Assembly (NCBI GenBank): GCA_045642225.1
Contig: JAZUIN010000107.1
Location: 62,001-126,000, forward strand
Reading direction: 5' to 3'
Origin: RUG191 sp045642225
Lineage (GTDB): Bacteria; Bacillota; Clostridia; Lachnospirales; Lachnospiraceae
Length of the DNA stretch: 64,000 bases
Below are positions 27,313 to 35,473 of the stretch, one piece after another; positions within the stretch are counted from its first letter, which is position 1; the number at the start of each line of letters is the position of its first letter. The notes below the pieces were generated by a model that was given only the letters and a program-made list of their open reading frames with translations, made no database searches and had not been told where the DNA came from. Made by a program: the position numbers and the translations under genes.

Positions 27313-28236
27313 ATGAAAGTGGAGAAAATACTAACTATAATAGGAATTTTGCTACAGATATTTTGTAATATTTTTGCTGTGATAGGGATGTTGAACTTAA
27401 AGCAAATGTGGATTGGTGCAGTTTTAATTGTTAATATTCTAGTTAGTGCCAGTCTTGGATACTTACTGTATAAAAACAGAGAATATATTAAATTTGTTGA
27501 ATTTTTATCAGATAATCAGAAACATAATTTTATGCTTTTACCCAAATTAAGGTTATATTTAAATTCGAATAAAATAAATAATGATATCTGTATACATAAT
27601 TTAAAGGTTGAGTATATAATAACGGCAACAAAAAATAATGATATGATGGGAGATTTATACATAAAATATCATCTTGTAATTGAAAATAGAAATTTACCAT
27701 CCGCTATACATTTTGTGTGTGGCAATGACTATTCTGATAGTTTACAGAAGATGCGGTATAAATATGGAAAAATAGATGATTGGCAGCCTGGAAATTTTAA
27801 ACAAAGACCTGGTATACCATATTGGCGAGAAAAACTTCTGGATTACAAAATTAGTATTGATAAACAATTTATCCCTGAAAGTGCTTTTCTATATTTGGAA
27901 ATAGAAGTTGATTGCGCAAGGTCGTTTGAATTTGAAATGTTAAGTAGAGATACAATTATATGTCTTCCTAAAATATTCAGTGATGATATTAGAGAGTTAA
28001 ATTATGAAATAAAATTACAGAATTTTAATCAAAAAGAATTCTATTGTGATGCATATACTATTTCGAAAGAAAAAGATGGGTATGAAATTGTACAATCTAA
28101 TTGCTTTAAGAAGTCTGAATATCTTTTTGTATCGAAATTCAATCCTAATAAAATTCGAGGAGAGAAGGCCTATTATTTTAGATTGGGATTAAGTGAAAAT
28201 GATGAGGAAAACTATTCGATGGAGAAAAGGGGATAA
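27313..28236 (+). CDS. Two-helix membrane protein of unknown function
   Basis: The protein has 307 residues, starting at the ATG after AGGAGAAATAAT. There are two closely spaced membrane helices (~6-28 and ~33-53). The remainder is a soluble domain rich in beta-strands and aromatic residues (YLNSNKINNDICIHNLKVEY; YYFRLGLSENDEEN), which a two-helix hairpin would leave on the cytoplasmic side. I do not recognise the family. The stop overlaps the ATG of ligase 2 (TAATG), so it is coupled to that gene and probably belongs to the same pathway, perhaps anchoring the enzymes. Confidence 0.7.
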   Translation: MKVEKILTIIGILLQIFCNIFAVIGMLNLKQMWIGAVLIVNILVSASLGYLLYKNREYIKFVEFLSDNQKHNFMLLPKLRLYLNSNKINNDICIHNLKVEYIITATKNNDMMGDLYIKYHLVIENRNLPSAIHFVCGNDYSDSLQKMRYKYGKIDDWQPGNFKQRPGIPYWREKLLDYKISIDKQFIPESAFLYLEIEVDCARSFEFEMLSRDTIICLPKIFSDDIRELNYEIKLQNFNQKEFYCDAYTISKEKDGYEIVQSNCFKKSEYLFVSKFNPNKIRGEKAYYFRLGLSENDEENYSMEKRG

Positions 28237-29954
28237 TGATGACAGATGAAAAAAGGTTAACAGGCTATCCCTCAATAGATAAACCATGGATGAAATACTA
28301 TAGCGATGAAGTAATCAACGATGAATTGCCAGAATGTACGATATATGAATATCTATATGAATTAAATAAAGATTATAAAAGCAGTATAGCATTAAATTAT
28401 TTTGGTAAGAAAATGACATACGGACAATTGTTTGATGAGATTGATAAAGTTGCGAATGCGTTTAAGCAATTAGGTGTTAGGAGAGGTCAAGTCGTAACAC
28501 TCGTTACTTTATCGTGTGTTAATCAAGTTTTTTGTTTTTATGCATTGAATAAAATAGGGGCAATATCAAACTTTGTAAATGTATTAGCGAATGAAGAGGA
28601 ATTAAAATCATTTGTTAAAGAGGGAAAATCAAAGATAGTAATTTCTATGGATTTGTTTGCAGAGAAGGTTGTAGAAGCCACAAAAGACTTGAATGTTGAG
28701 AAAATAATTGTTTATTCATTAAAAGAATATATGCCTTTTGTTAGCAAGAATGTTTACAGTTACAAAACTAGAAGTATGGATATCTCTTTTATGAAACAAA
28801 AAAATGTTATCTCTTGGTCAAGTTTTATGAAGTGTGAAAAAGAAGATGATGTTCAAATTGATGGATTATCTGAAGATGTTTGCTTTCTTGGACATACAGG
28901 GGGAACAACAGGGTTCCCTAAAAGCGTTTTGTTGACTAACCGGTCTTTTAATAGTGTGGCTTGGCAATATGTTCATACATTTACACACGAAAGAGGGGAA
29001 GTTTTCTTGAGCGTAATGGTTCCATTTGTTACATATGGATCAATTGTTAACATTCATATGCCCCTTTGCTTGGGACTTGAAGTAGCACTGGTTCCTAAGT
29101 TTGAAGCAGACAAGTGGGCTTCTTATGTGAAGAAGTATAATGTTGTTCATTTGTGTGCTATACCTGCCTATGTTGCCCAAATGACAGAGGATGAGAATCT
29201 TGCAAAGATGAATTTGGTAAACATAAAAACAGTGGGAATGGGCGGAGAAGGAATGAATGTTCCGCTTGAAAATAAAATTAATACATTTCTGGAAGAACAT
29301 AATTCATCAGCAAGAATATTGAAGGGTTATGGCATGACAGAAGTATGTGCAACTGCATCGGTAGAGTATGACATAGCGAGAAAAGTTGGAAGTGTGGGAA
29401 TTCCATTTATACATAACAATTTCATGATTTATGATAACGAGAAGCAACAAGAACTCTCATATGGACAAGTAGGAGAAATTTGTATGCAATGCTTATCTAT
29501 GATGAGTGGATATAAAGATAATAAAGAGGAAACTAACATATTGTTTAAAGAACACTCAGATGGCAGTAGGTGGATTCATACTGGTGATTTGGGTTATATA
29601 GATGAAGATGGTTTTATTTTTGTGGAAGGAAGAATGAAGCGAATGATCATGACTATTAATAATGGAGTGGTTTATAAAGTGTTTCCTTCGCAAATAGAAG
29701 AAGTTTTGAATGAACATAATTTTGTTCATGAATCTTGTGTTGTAGGCATGAAAAAAGGCAGTAATATTGTATTGAAAGCATATCTTGTACTTGAATTGGG
29801 ATGTGAAGATACGAGACAAATGTTATACATGGAATTAGAACAGTTATGCGAAAAATTAGCAGAAAATCAAAGACCAGATACATATGAGGTTTTAAATGAA
29901 TTTCCAAGGACACCTGCTGGAAAGGTTGACTATAGGAATCTTGAGGCGATGTAA
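28236..29954 (+). CDS. AMP-forming acyl-CoA synthetase-like ligase (second copy)
   Basis: A 572-residue ANL-superfamily ligase, divergent from the first copy but sharing LTGYPSIDKPWMKYY at residues ~8-22. Motifs are GHTGGTTGFPKS (A3), GYGMTEVCA (A5), TGDLGYIDEDGF (A7), EGRMKRMI (A8) and TPAGKVDY with the A10 Lys. All catalytic segments are present, so it should be active. Having two intact, differing ligases suggests two distinct carboxylate substrates. It is the last clear gene of the operon. Confidence 0.85.
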   Translation: MMTDEKRLTGYPSIDKPWMKYYSDEVINDELPECTIYEYLYELNKDYKSSIALNYFGKKMTYGQLFDEIDKVANAFKQLGVRRGQVVTLVTLSCVNQVFCFYALNKIGAISNFVNVLANEEELKSFVKEGKSKIVISMDLFAEKVVEATKDLNVEKIIVYSLKEYMPFVSKNVYSYKTRSMDISFMKQKNVISWSSFMKCEKEDDVQIDGLSEDVCFLGHTGGTTGFPKSVLLTNRSFNSVAWQYVHTFTHERGEVFLSVMVPFVTYGSIVNIHMPLCLGLEVALVPKFEADKWASYVKKYNVVHLCAIPAYVAQMTEDENLAKMNLVNIKTVGMGGEGMNVPLENKINTFLEEHNSSARILKGYGMTEVCATASVEYDIARKVGSVGIPFIHNNFMIYDNEKQQELSYGQVGEICMQCLSMMSGYKDNKEETNILFKEHSDGSRWIHTGDLGYIDEDGFIFVEGRMKRMIMTINNGVVYKVFPSQIEEVLNEHNFVHESCVVGMKKGSNIVLKAYLVLELGCEDTRQMLYMELEQLCEKLAENQRPDTYEVLNEFPRTPAGKVDYRNLEAM

Positions 29955-30006
29955 TGCGAGAGGTGAATGGGAAATACATATTGAAAATAAAGGAGACATT
30001 GTTAAG

Positions 30007-30129
30007 ATGATCGAAACTGATAAGAAAACAAAAGATATGCTAGGAACAATGCAGTTCAGTAAGAAATATCATAAAGCATATCGATATAAGTCGCATTATG
30101 ATGAACAAAAGAATATGCAGGGAAAATAA
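30007..30129 (+). CDS. Possible 40-residue small protein
   Basis: A short frame starting MIETDKKTKDMLGTMQF, strongly basic and Tyr-rich, with AAAGGAG 11-12 bases before its ATG. No family is recognised. It lies between the second ligase and the 10-bp repeat array. It may be the degraded end of another gene, since the same frame is open back into the ligase gene. Confidence 0.3.
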   Translation: MIETDKKTKDMLGTMQFSKKYHKAYRYKSHYDEQKNMQGK

Positions 30130-30178
30130 AGTGTAAGAGTAGTATATAAGGATGAAATATTTTAAAGGAGAATAGCCA

Positions 30179-30257
30179 ATTATATTGAATTATATCGAAT
30201 TATAGTGTATTATAGTCAAAAGAATTAATTATAGTGTATTATAGTGTATTATAGTGT
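30179..30257. repeat. 10-bp direct repeat array upstream of the AAA ATPase
   Basis: The unit ATTATAGTGT occurs perfectly at 30199, 30228, 30238 and 30248, with variants at 30179, 30189 and 30209, and one degenerate spacer unit between 30219 and 30227. The period is 10 bases, close to one helical turn, and the array ends 18 bases before the ATG at 30276. It therefore covers the promoter/leader of the ATPase gene. It resembles iteron or multimeric operator arrays. Confidence 0.85.
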
Positions 30258-30275
30258 TGGTAGAAGGAGAGGAAA

Positions 30276-31319
30276 ATGGCAGAGCGAAATCCATATGTTA
30301 TAAGTTTTGGAAGAATTCCGACTCAATATATAAGTAGAAATGTAATTATTGATAGCGTTGTAGATAGTTTAGAGAGTGAAGTTGTTGAAGAGCAGGCATA
30401 TAAGCTTACAGGTATACGAGGAACAGGAAAAACAGTAACGCTTACCGCTATAGAAAAACGAATACGTGCAAATAAAGATTGGATAGTAGTTGGTCTTAGA
30501 TCCAATGGTAATATTATGGAGGATTTGATTGCAAATCTGTATAGTTCAGTGCCGTTTATTACAGCATTTATAGATGCAGAATTGAACCTGTCGAAGTTTG
30601 GAATAGGCATAGGTATTTCTCAAAAGAGTCCGGTTGCAAGTCTGGATTATGCATTAAAAAGCATATTGAAACAGGTAAATAAAAAAGGAAAGAGAGTGCT
30701 TATAACAATAGATGAAGCACGAAAAACGCCAGCAATGGTTGATTTTGTTCAAGAATTTCAAATCCTTATTCGTGAAGACTATCCTATTTATTTGATAGCA
30801 GCGGGATTATATGAAGATGTGGAAAGCCTTGAAAATGCCGATGGATTAACTTTTTTTCTTCGAGCAACAAAGTATGAGATGACACCGCTTAATCTTATGT
30901 TTATTAAGAAAGATTATGAAAAGACATTGGGTGTTGAAGAGTCGGTAGCAGAAGAGTTAGCGTCTATTACAAAAGGGTATGCGTTTGCATATCAAGCGCT
31001 TGGAAAGTATATGTGGGACTTGAAGGAGAAGAGAATTTCAGACGAAGTGCTTATGAATTTAGATGATGCTCTAGCGGAAAAGGTTTATCGCAAGATTTGG
31101 TCTGAATTAGCACCGAAAGATAAGTGGTTTTTGAAATATATAGTTGAAAAGGATACAATGAAAGCAACAGAATTACTTGAAGTAACTAAGAAGAAACATA
31201 ATGAATGGTCAGAACCGAGAAAAAGATTGTCGGAAAAAGGTATTATTAATGTGAAAAATAGAGGAGAAATTAAGGTTGTTCTTCCCCGATTAAAACAATT
31301 TGTAGAACAGCAAGTGTAG
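30276..31319 (+). CDS. ORC/Cdc6-like AAA ATPase with C-terminal winged helix
   Basis: The 347-residue protein has Walker A GIRGTGKTVTL (residues ~46-56) and Walker B VLITIDEARKT (~142-152), followed by a sensor-1-like YLIAAGLYED. The lid region covers ~200-260. The C-terminal ~80 residues look like a winged helix (TMKATELLEVTKKKHNEWSE, RLSEKGIINVKNRGEIKVV). This matches the archaeal-type ATPase family that is widespread in Firmicutes and related to Orc1/Cdc6. GAAGGAGAGG precedes the ATG. The role is unknown; the repeat array upstream suggests that it binds its own control region. Confidence 0.75.
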   Translation: MAERNPYVISFGRIPTQYISRNVIIDSVVDSLESEVVEEQAYKLTGIRGTGKTVTLTAIEKRIRANKDWIVVGLRSNGNIMEDLIANLYSSVPFITAFIDAELNLSKFGIGIGISQKSPVASLDYALKSILKQVNKKGKRVLITIDEARKTPAMVDFVQEFQILIREDYPIYLIAAGLYEDVESLENADGLTFFLRATKYEMTPLNLMFIKKDYEKTLGVEESVAEELASITKGYAFAYQALGKYMWDLKEKRISDEVLMNLDDALAEKVYRKIWSELAPKDKWFLKYIVEKDTMKATELLEVTKKKHNEWSEPRKRLSEKGIINVKNRGEIKVVLPRLKQFVEQQV

Positions 31320-31428
31320 AAAATGTTTATCATGTACTTAGACTAGAAACTTCCTCGGTTGTATTGACAAATCAGTCGCATAGTTGTATTCTATCTTGCG
31401 AAGGTAAGAAAATCTAATATTGCTAGTT

Positions 31429-31531
31429 CTCTTATTCAGAGTGGTGGAGATAGTCAAGATCGATGAAACCACGGCAACCCCTGCCTCATTAGGAAGGTGC
31501 CCAACTTAAGCGAGCAATCGAACAATAAGAG
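31429..31531 (+). ncRNA. SAM-I (S-box) riboswitch aptamer
   Basis: P1 pairs CTCTTATT (31429-31436) with AATAAGAG (31524-31531). The conserved S-box core is present: AGAGTGGTGGAGATA, GATGAAACCACGGCAACC, and AAGGTGCCCAACTT with GAGCAATCG. It lies upstream of metK, the expected target, so high SAM should switch off SAM synthetase transcription. Confidence 0.95.
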
Positions 31532-31556
31532 GATTTGATTATCAAAATTATAGTTA

Positions 31557-31586
31557 AATCCGCTTGTTTATCAAGCGGATTTTTTG
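31557..31586 (+). terminator. Riboswitch-controlled terminator with alternative antiterminator
   Basis: The terminator stem ATCCGCTTG-TTTAT-CAAGCGGAT is followed by T5. The 5' arm AAATCCGCTT (31556-31565) can instead pair with AAGAGGATTT (31527-31536), which shares bases with the 3' strand of aptamer P1. SAM binding therefore frees the terminator, and low SAM allows the antiterminator. Confidence 0.88.
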
Positions 31587-31615
31587 ATGGCATAAGGCCG
31601 AGAAAGGAATTAGAA

Positions 31616-32800
31616 ATGGAGAAAAAATTATTTACTTCAGAATCAGTTACAGAAGGACATCCAGACAAAGTCTGTGATATGGTTTCAGATGCAATTCTTG
31701 ATGCATGTTTTGAACAAGATCCTATGAGCCGTGTAGCTTGTGAGACGGCTTCATGTACAGGATTTGTACTTGTTACAGGTGAGATTACAACAAATGCTCA
31801 ATTAGACATTCCAGCAATTGTTAGAAAGACAGTTTTGGATATCGGTTATGATGACGGCGCAAAGGGATTAGATGGTAACTCTTGTGCTGTAATGGTTGCT
31901 CTTGATAAGCAATCTACTGACATTGCAATGGGTGTTGATAAGGCGCTCGAAGCAAAGGAAGGTTCCTTAACAGATGACTTAGATACAGGTGCTGGTGACC
32001 AAGGAATGATGTTTGGTTATGCAACTAATGAAACAGACTCATACATGCCTTATTCAATTGATTTAGCACATAAACTAGCACTTCAACTTACTAAGGTTCG
32101 TAAGGATGGTACACTTACATATCTTCGTCCAGACGGTAAGACACAAGTGTCTGTTGAATATGATGAAAATGACAAGCCAGTAAGACTTGAAGCTGTTGTA
32201 TGTTCAACTCAACATGATGAAAATGTTACTCAAGAACAAATTCACGAGGATATCAAGAAGTATGTATTTGATCCTATTTTACCAGCAGAGCTTGTTGACG
32301 ATTCTACAAAGTTCTACATTAATCCAACAGGACGTTTCGTAATAGGTGGACCACATGGTGATGCAGGTCTTACAGGTAGAAAGATTATCGTTGATACTTA
32401 CGGCGGTATGGCTCGTCACGGTGGTGGAGCTTTCTCTGGTAAGGATTGTACTAAGGTAGATAGATCGGCTGCTTATGCTGCTAGATATGTTGCGAAGAAC
32501 GTAGTTGCAGCAGGACTTGCTGATAAATGTGAAATTCAGTTATCATACGCTATCGGTGTTGCAGAGCCTACATCAGTTCGTGTAGATACATTTGGTACAG
32601 GTAAGGTTTCAGATGAGAAGATTTTAGAAGCAATACGTGCAAACTTTGATCTTCGTCCAGCAGGAATTATTAAAATGTTAGACCTTCGTCGTCCAATTTA
32701 TACACAAACAGCAGCTTATGGACATTTCGGTCGTACAGATATTGATTTGCCATGGGAGAAACTTGACAAGGTTGAAGAACTTAAAGCAGCTGCAAAATAA
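31616..32800 (+). CDS. metK: S-adenosylmethionine synthetase
   Basis: A 394-residue cytoplasmic enzyme making SAM from methionine and ATP. I set the start at the ATG giving MEKKLFTSESVTEGHPDK, the standard MetK N-terminus, with AAAGGAA before it; upstream in-frame codons fall inside the riboswitch. Other motifs are GAGDQGMMFGYA (substrate loop), GPHGDAGLTGRKI (ATP-binding GGGAF-type region follows as HGGGAFSGKD) and DRSAAYAARYVAKN. It is regulated by the SAM-I riboswitch and ends before a strong terminator. Confidence 0.98.
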   Translation: MEKKLFTSESVTEGHPDKVCDMVSDAILDACFEQDPMSRVACETASCTGFVLVTGEITTNAQLDIPAIVRKTVLDIGYDDGAKGLDGNSCAVMVALDKQSTDIAMGVDKALEAKEGSLTDDLDTGAGDQGMMFGYATNETDSYMPYSIDLAHKLALQLTKVRKDGTLTYLRPDGKTQVSVEYDENDKPVRLEAVVCSTQHDENVTQEQIHEDIKKYVFDPILPAELVDDSTKFYINPTGRFVIGGPHGDAGLTGRKIIVDTYGGMARHGGGAFSGKDCTKVDRSAAYAARYVAKNVVAAGLADKCEIQLSYAIGVAEPTSVRVDTFGTGKVSDEKILEAIRANFDLRPAGIIKMLDLRRPIYTQTAAYGHFGRTDIDLPWEKLDKVEELKAAAK

Positions 32801-32850
32801 TTAGCATAAAATATAAAAAAATTCGTATACAGTTACGAAAATAGGTGTAT

Positions 32851-32880
32851 AATAGGTCGTAGTAATACGACCTATTTTTT
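32851..32880 (+). terminator. Intrinsic terminator after metK
   Basis: The perfect stem AATAGGTCGTA-GTAA-TACGACCTATT is followed by T4. Confidence 0.92.
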
Positions 32881-32894
32881 ATAGAGGTTTTTAT

Positions 32895-34019
32895 ATGAAA
32901 ATAAGAACAAGACTGACTATTGCATTTTGCATAATACTTTTCGTGCCAGTGACTTTGATATTTGCTGGTTATGTATTTCTGATGTTTATGGCGCCTAATG
33001 AAAGTGCCGCTCTAAGTAGGCTTCAAGAAGAGTTTAGTGCTCTTTCTTTAGATACGATTGTTTCTGTATCGCTTATCCTTATTTTGACAGCTACAATAAT
33101 TGTGTTATGGATATATAAAGGATTTGTGCCTAAGATTGTTAAGCTTAATAAGGCGGCAGAGAGGATTAAGGAAGGCGACTTAAATTTTACAATTAAAGAA
33201 GAAGGCACTGACGAGTTAAGCGAGTTATGTAATAATTTCGAAGAGATGAGAGAGCGACTAGAAATTAGTGCAAAAGAAAAAATTCGAGATGAAGAAGAAC
33301 AAAAGATGCTCATTTCTAATATAGCACACGATTTGAAGACTCCGATGACAGCTATTAAGGGATATTCTGAAGGTTTGTTAGATGGTGTGGCAGATACACG
33401 AGAGAAGCAAGAGGATTATCTTAGAACGATTATTGTTAAAACTAGTGAGATGGAAAGTTTGATAAACGAGCTTTCTATTTATAGTCAAATTGACACCAAC
33501 AGAATTCCGTATGATTTTCAGAAAATTAATTGTATGGATTATTTTGATGACTGTGCAGCAGACTTGAAGATGGACTTGGATAATAGGCATATGGAACTAG
33601 AATATAAATGCTTGGTGAATGAAAAGGTGTTAATGATTGCAGATCCAGAACAATTAGGACGTGTAATCAATAATATAATAAGTAACTCGGTCAAATACAA
33701 AAGCAAGCGAAATAGTTATATCAAAATGACGGTTAAAGATGTTGGAGATTACATACAAGTTGAAATTACTGATAATGGCATTGGTATACATAAGAAAGAT
33801 TTGCCATACATTTTCGATAGGACATATCGAGCAGATTCTTCTCGACAATCTGCAACAGGTGGCAGTGGAATAGGACTTGCAATTGTTAAGAAAATAATAG
33901 AAGAACATGGTGGTAAGATATGGGTCAAAAGCAAAGTGGGGATTGGAACTACGCTTACATTTGTTCTTAGGAAATATATAATATTGGAGGATGAATATGG
34001 AGAGAATCCTAATTATTGA
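32895..34019 (+). CDS. Membrane sensor histidine kinase
   Basis: The 374-residue kinase has two membrane helices (~7-32 and ~53-75) flanking a very short extracytoplasmic loop, so it may sense the membrane itself. A HAMP domain (~77-128) follows, then HisKA with NIAHDLKTPMTAIKGY (phospho-His in AHDLKTP), the N box NIISNSVKYKS, the G1 box ITDNGIGI and the G2 box GGSGIGLAI. It lies 14 bases after the metK terminator and its 3' end overlaps the response regulator gene. The signal and regulon are unknown. Confidence 0.92.
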   Translation: MKIRTRLTIAFCIILFVPVTLIFAGYVFLMFMAPNESAALSRLQEEFSALSLDTIVSVSLILILTATIIVLWIYKGFVPKIVKLNKAAERIKEGDLNFTIKEEGTDELSELCNNFEEMRERLEISAKEKIRDEEEQKMLISNIAHDLKTPMTAIKGYSEGLLDGVADTREKQEDYLRTIIVKTSEMESLINELSIYSQIDTNRIPYDFQKINCMDYFDDCAADLKMDLDNRHMELEYKCLVNEKVLMIADPEQLGRVINNIISNSVKYKSKRNSYIKMTVKDVGDYIQVEITDNGIGIHKKDLPYIFDRTYRADSSRQSATGGSGIGLAIVKKIIEEHGGKIWVKSKVGIGTTLTFVLRKYIILEDEYGENPNY

Positions 34020-34689
34020 AGATGATGACGCTATCGCGAAATTAGAAAAGGATTATCTAGAAATTAATAATTTTGAAGTTGTTGTTGAGAAAGACGGACG
34101 ACAGGGTTTGAAAAGAGGTCTAGAAGAGAACTTCGATATGTTTATATTGGATTTGATGATTCCGACTATAGATGGCTTTGAGGTTTGTAAACAATTAAGA
34201 GCAGTAAAGAATACTCCGATTATTATGATTTCTGCGAGGAAGGATGATATTGATAAAATAAAGGGCTTAGGACTTGGCGCAGATGATTATATAACGAAGC
34301 CTTTTTCGCCGAGTGAAGTTGTAGCAAGAGTTAAAGCGCATTTGAGTCGTTACGAGAGACTTATAAATGCTGAAGCGGAAGATGACATAAGTATTATCAA
34401 TATTAGAGGTCTCAAGATTGAAAAGGAAATGATGCGAGTTTCTGTTCACGGTGAAGAAAAGCAGCTTTCAGCAAAGGAATATGAACTCTTATTATATCTT
34501 GCAGAACATCCTAACACAGTCGTAACCAAAGAGGAATTGTTTCGAGCAGTATGGCGAGAAGGCCATTATGGAGATATTTCAACTGTAACAGTTCATATCA
34601 AGAGAGTTAGAGAGAAGATAGAAGTTGATAGCGGAAATCCGCAGTATATAGAAACTATCTGGGGTGTAGGATATCGATTTAGAATGTAG
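33997..34689 (+). CDS. OmpR/PhoB-family response regulator
   Basis: The protein has 230 residues from the second ATG (MERILIIEDDD), which lies six bases after GGAGG; the first in-frame ATG at 33991 abuts that ribosome site. The receiver domain has acidic EDDD, phospho-acceptor LDLMIPTIDG and Lys in YITKPFSP. The C-terminal winged helix (QLSAKEYELLLYLAEHPNTV ... IWGVGYRF) is the Trans_Reg_C type. It is coupled to the kinase gene by overlap, forming a two-component system. Confidence 0.94.
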   Translation: MERILIIEDDDAIAKLEKDYLEINNFEVVVEKDGRQGLKRGLEENFDMFILDLMIPTIDGFEVCKQLRAVKNTPIIMISARKDDIDKIKGLGLGADDYITKPFSPSEVVARVKAHLSRYERLINAEAEDDISIINIRGLKIEKEMMRVSVHGEEKQLSAKEYELLLYLAEHPNTVVTKEELFRAVWREGHYGDISTVTVHIKRVREKIEVDSGNPQYIETIWGVGYRFRM

Positions 34690-34765
34690 AGTGAGGATGC
34701 AGTATGTATTTAGAAGGTATATCAACGACATGGTGTACATCTACAATACATATTGAGGAAATAAT

Positions 34766-35395
34766 ATGGATTTAGAAGTTATACATGAAAATCAAGATGT
34801 GCTAGTTGTTAAGAAACCAAGAGGCGTTGCGACGCAGTCGGCAAAAGCATATGTTCAAGATATGGAGAGTATGGCGCGTAACTATCGAGCCAGCAAAGGA
34901 CAAGATTCGTATATTGGTGTTTTGTCTAGGCTTGATACGAATGTAGAAGGTATATTGGTCTTTGGTAAAAATAAAAAGGCAACGGCTGATTTGAGTAAAC
35001 AAATTCAAACAGGAGAATTTTGTAAGGTGTATCGTGCTAGAGTTAATGGTGTTTTTGAAGAGAAAAAAGGTACACTTATACATTTTCTATACAAGGATAA
35101 TAAGACAAGAACTGCACGAGTTGTAGAGGAAATAGAAGCGGGGAAATATAAAGCAAAAAAGGCAATACTTCATTACGAGGTTATTTCTGAGGGGGCCAAT
35201 GAAAGTGAATTAGAGGTTAGGATTGATACTGGACGTTTTCATCAGATAAGGTGTCAACTATCAGCGATTGGACATCCGATTTGTGGAGATGGGAAATATG
35301 GTGACACAAGTGGTGTGACGGAACTAGCATTAACTGCTTTTGAGACGAGTTTTATTAGTCCAAGTAGAAGAGAAAAACTTACCTTTCATATTTGA
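34766..35395 (+). CDS. RluA-family RNA pseudouridine synthase
   Basis: A 209-residue protein consisting of the catalytic domain only, without an S4 domain. The catalytic motif appears as SRLDTNVEGILVFGK (usual HRLDxxTSG), with the Asp retained. DTGRFHQIRCQLSAIGHPI is the second conserved block. The substrate RNA position cannot be predicted. GAGGAA precedes the ATG. The shortness and the Ser instead of His in HRLD place it in the short RluA-like subgroup common in Clostridia. Confidence 0.87.
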   Translation: MDLEVIHENQDVLVVKKPRGVATQSAKAYVQDMESMARNYRASKGQDSYIGVLSRLDTNVEGILVFGKNKKATADLSKQIQTGEFCKVYRARVNGVFEEKKGTLIHFLYKDNKTRTARVVEEIEAGKYKAKKAILHYEVISEGANESELEVRIDTGRFHQIRCQLSAIGHPICGDGKYGDTSGVTELALTAFETSFISPSRREKLTFHI

Positions 35396-35420
35396 GATAA
35401 ATATGGTTTTGTGGTATGAT
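35392..35420 (+). promoter_or_regulatory. Sigma-A-type promoter for proS
   Basis: TTGAGA (35392-35397), 17 bases and TATGAT (35415-35420) lie 53 bases before the proS ATG. The -35 overlaps the stop of the RluA-like gene. Confidence 0.55.
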
Positions 35421-35473
35421 TGCCTATGGTTAAAGAGATTATAACATTTATATAAATGTTGAAGGAGTGAGAC

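Noticed and set aside
25079..29954. Non-ribosomal peptide or polyketide cluster
   Set aside because: No carrier protein, condensation, ketosynthase or thioesterase domain is present; the ligases are stand-alone.
29896..30006. Upstream extension of the 40-residue small frame into ligase 2
   Set aside because: It overlaps the well-supported ligase C-terminus out of frame; only the part from 30007 could be real.
30179..30257. CRISPR array
   Set aside because: Units are 10 bp and contiguous without spacers, and no cas genes are present.
31535..31615. 27-codon N-terminal extension of metK
   Set aside because: It would be encoded by the riboswitch expression platform; the ATG at 31616 gives the standard MetK start and has a ribosome site.
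35396..35473. T-box leader for proS
   Set aside because: The 78-base leader is too short and has no T-box consensus or terminator.
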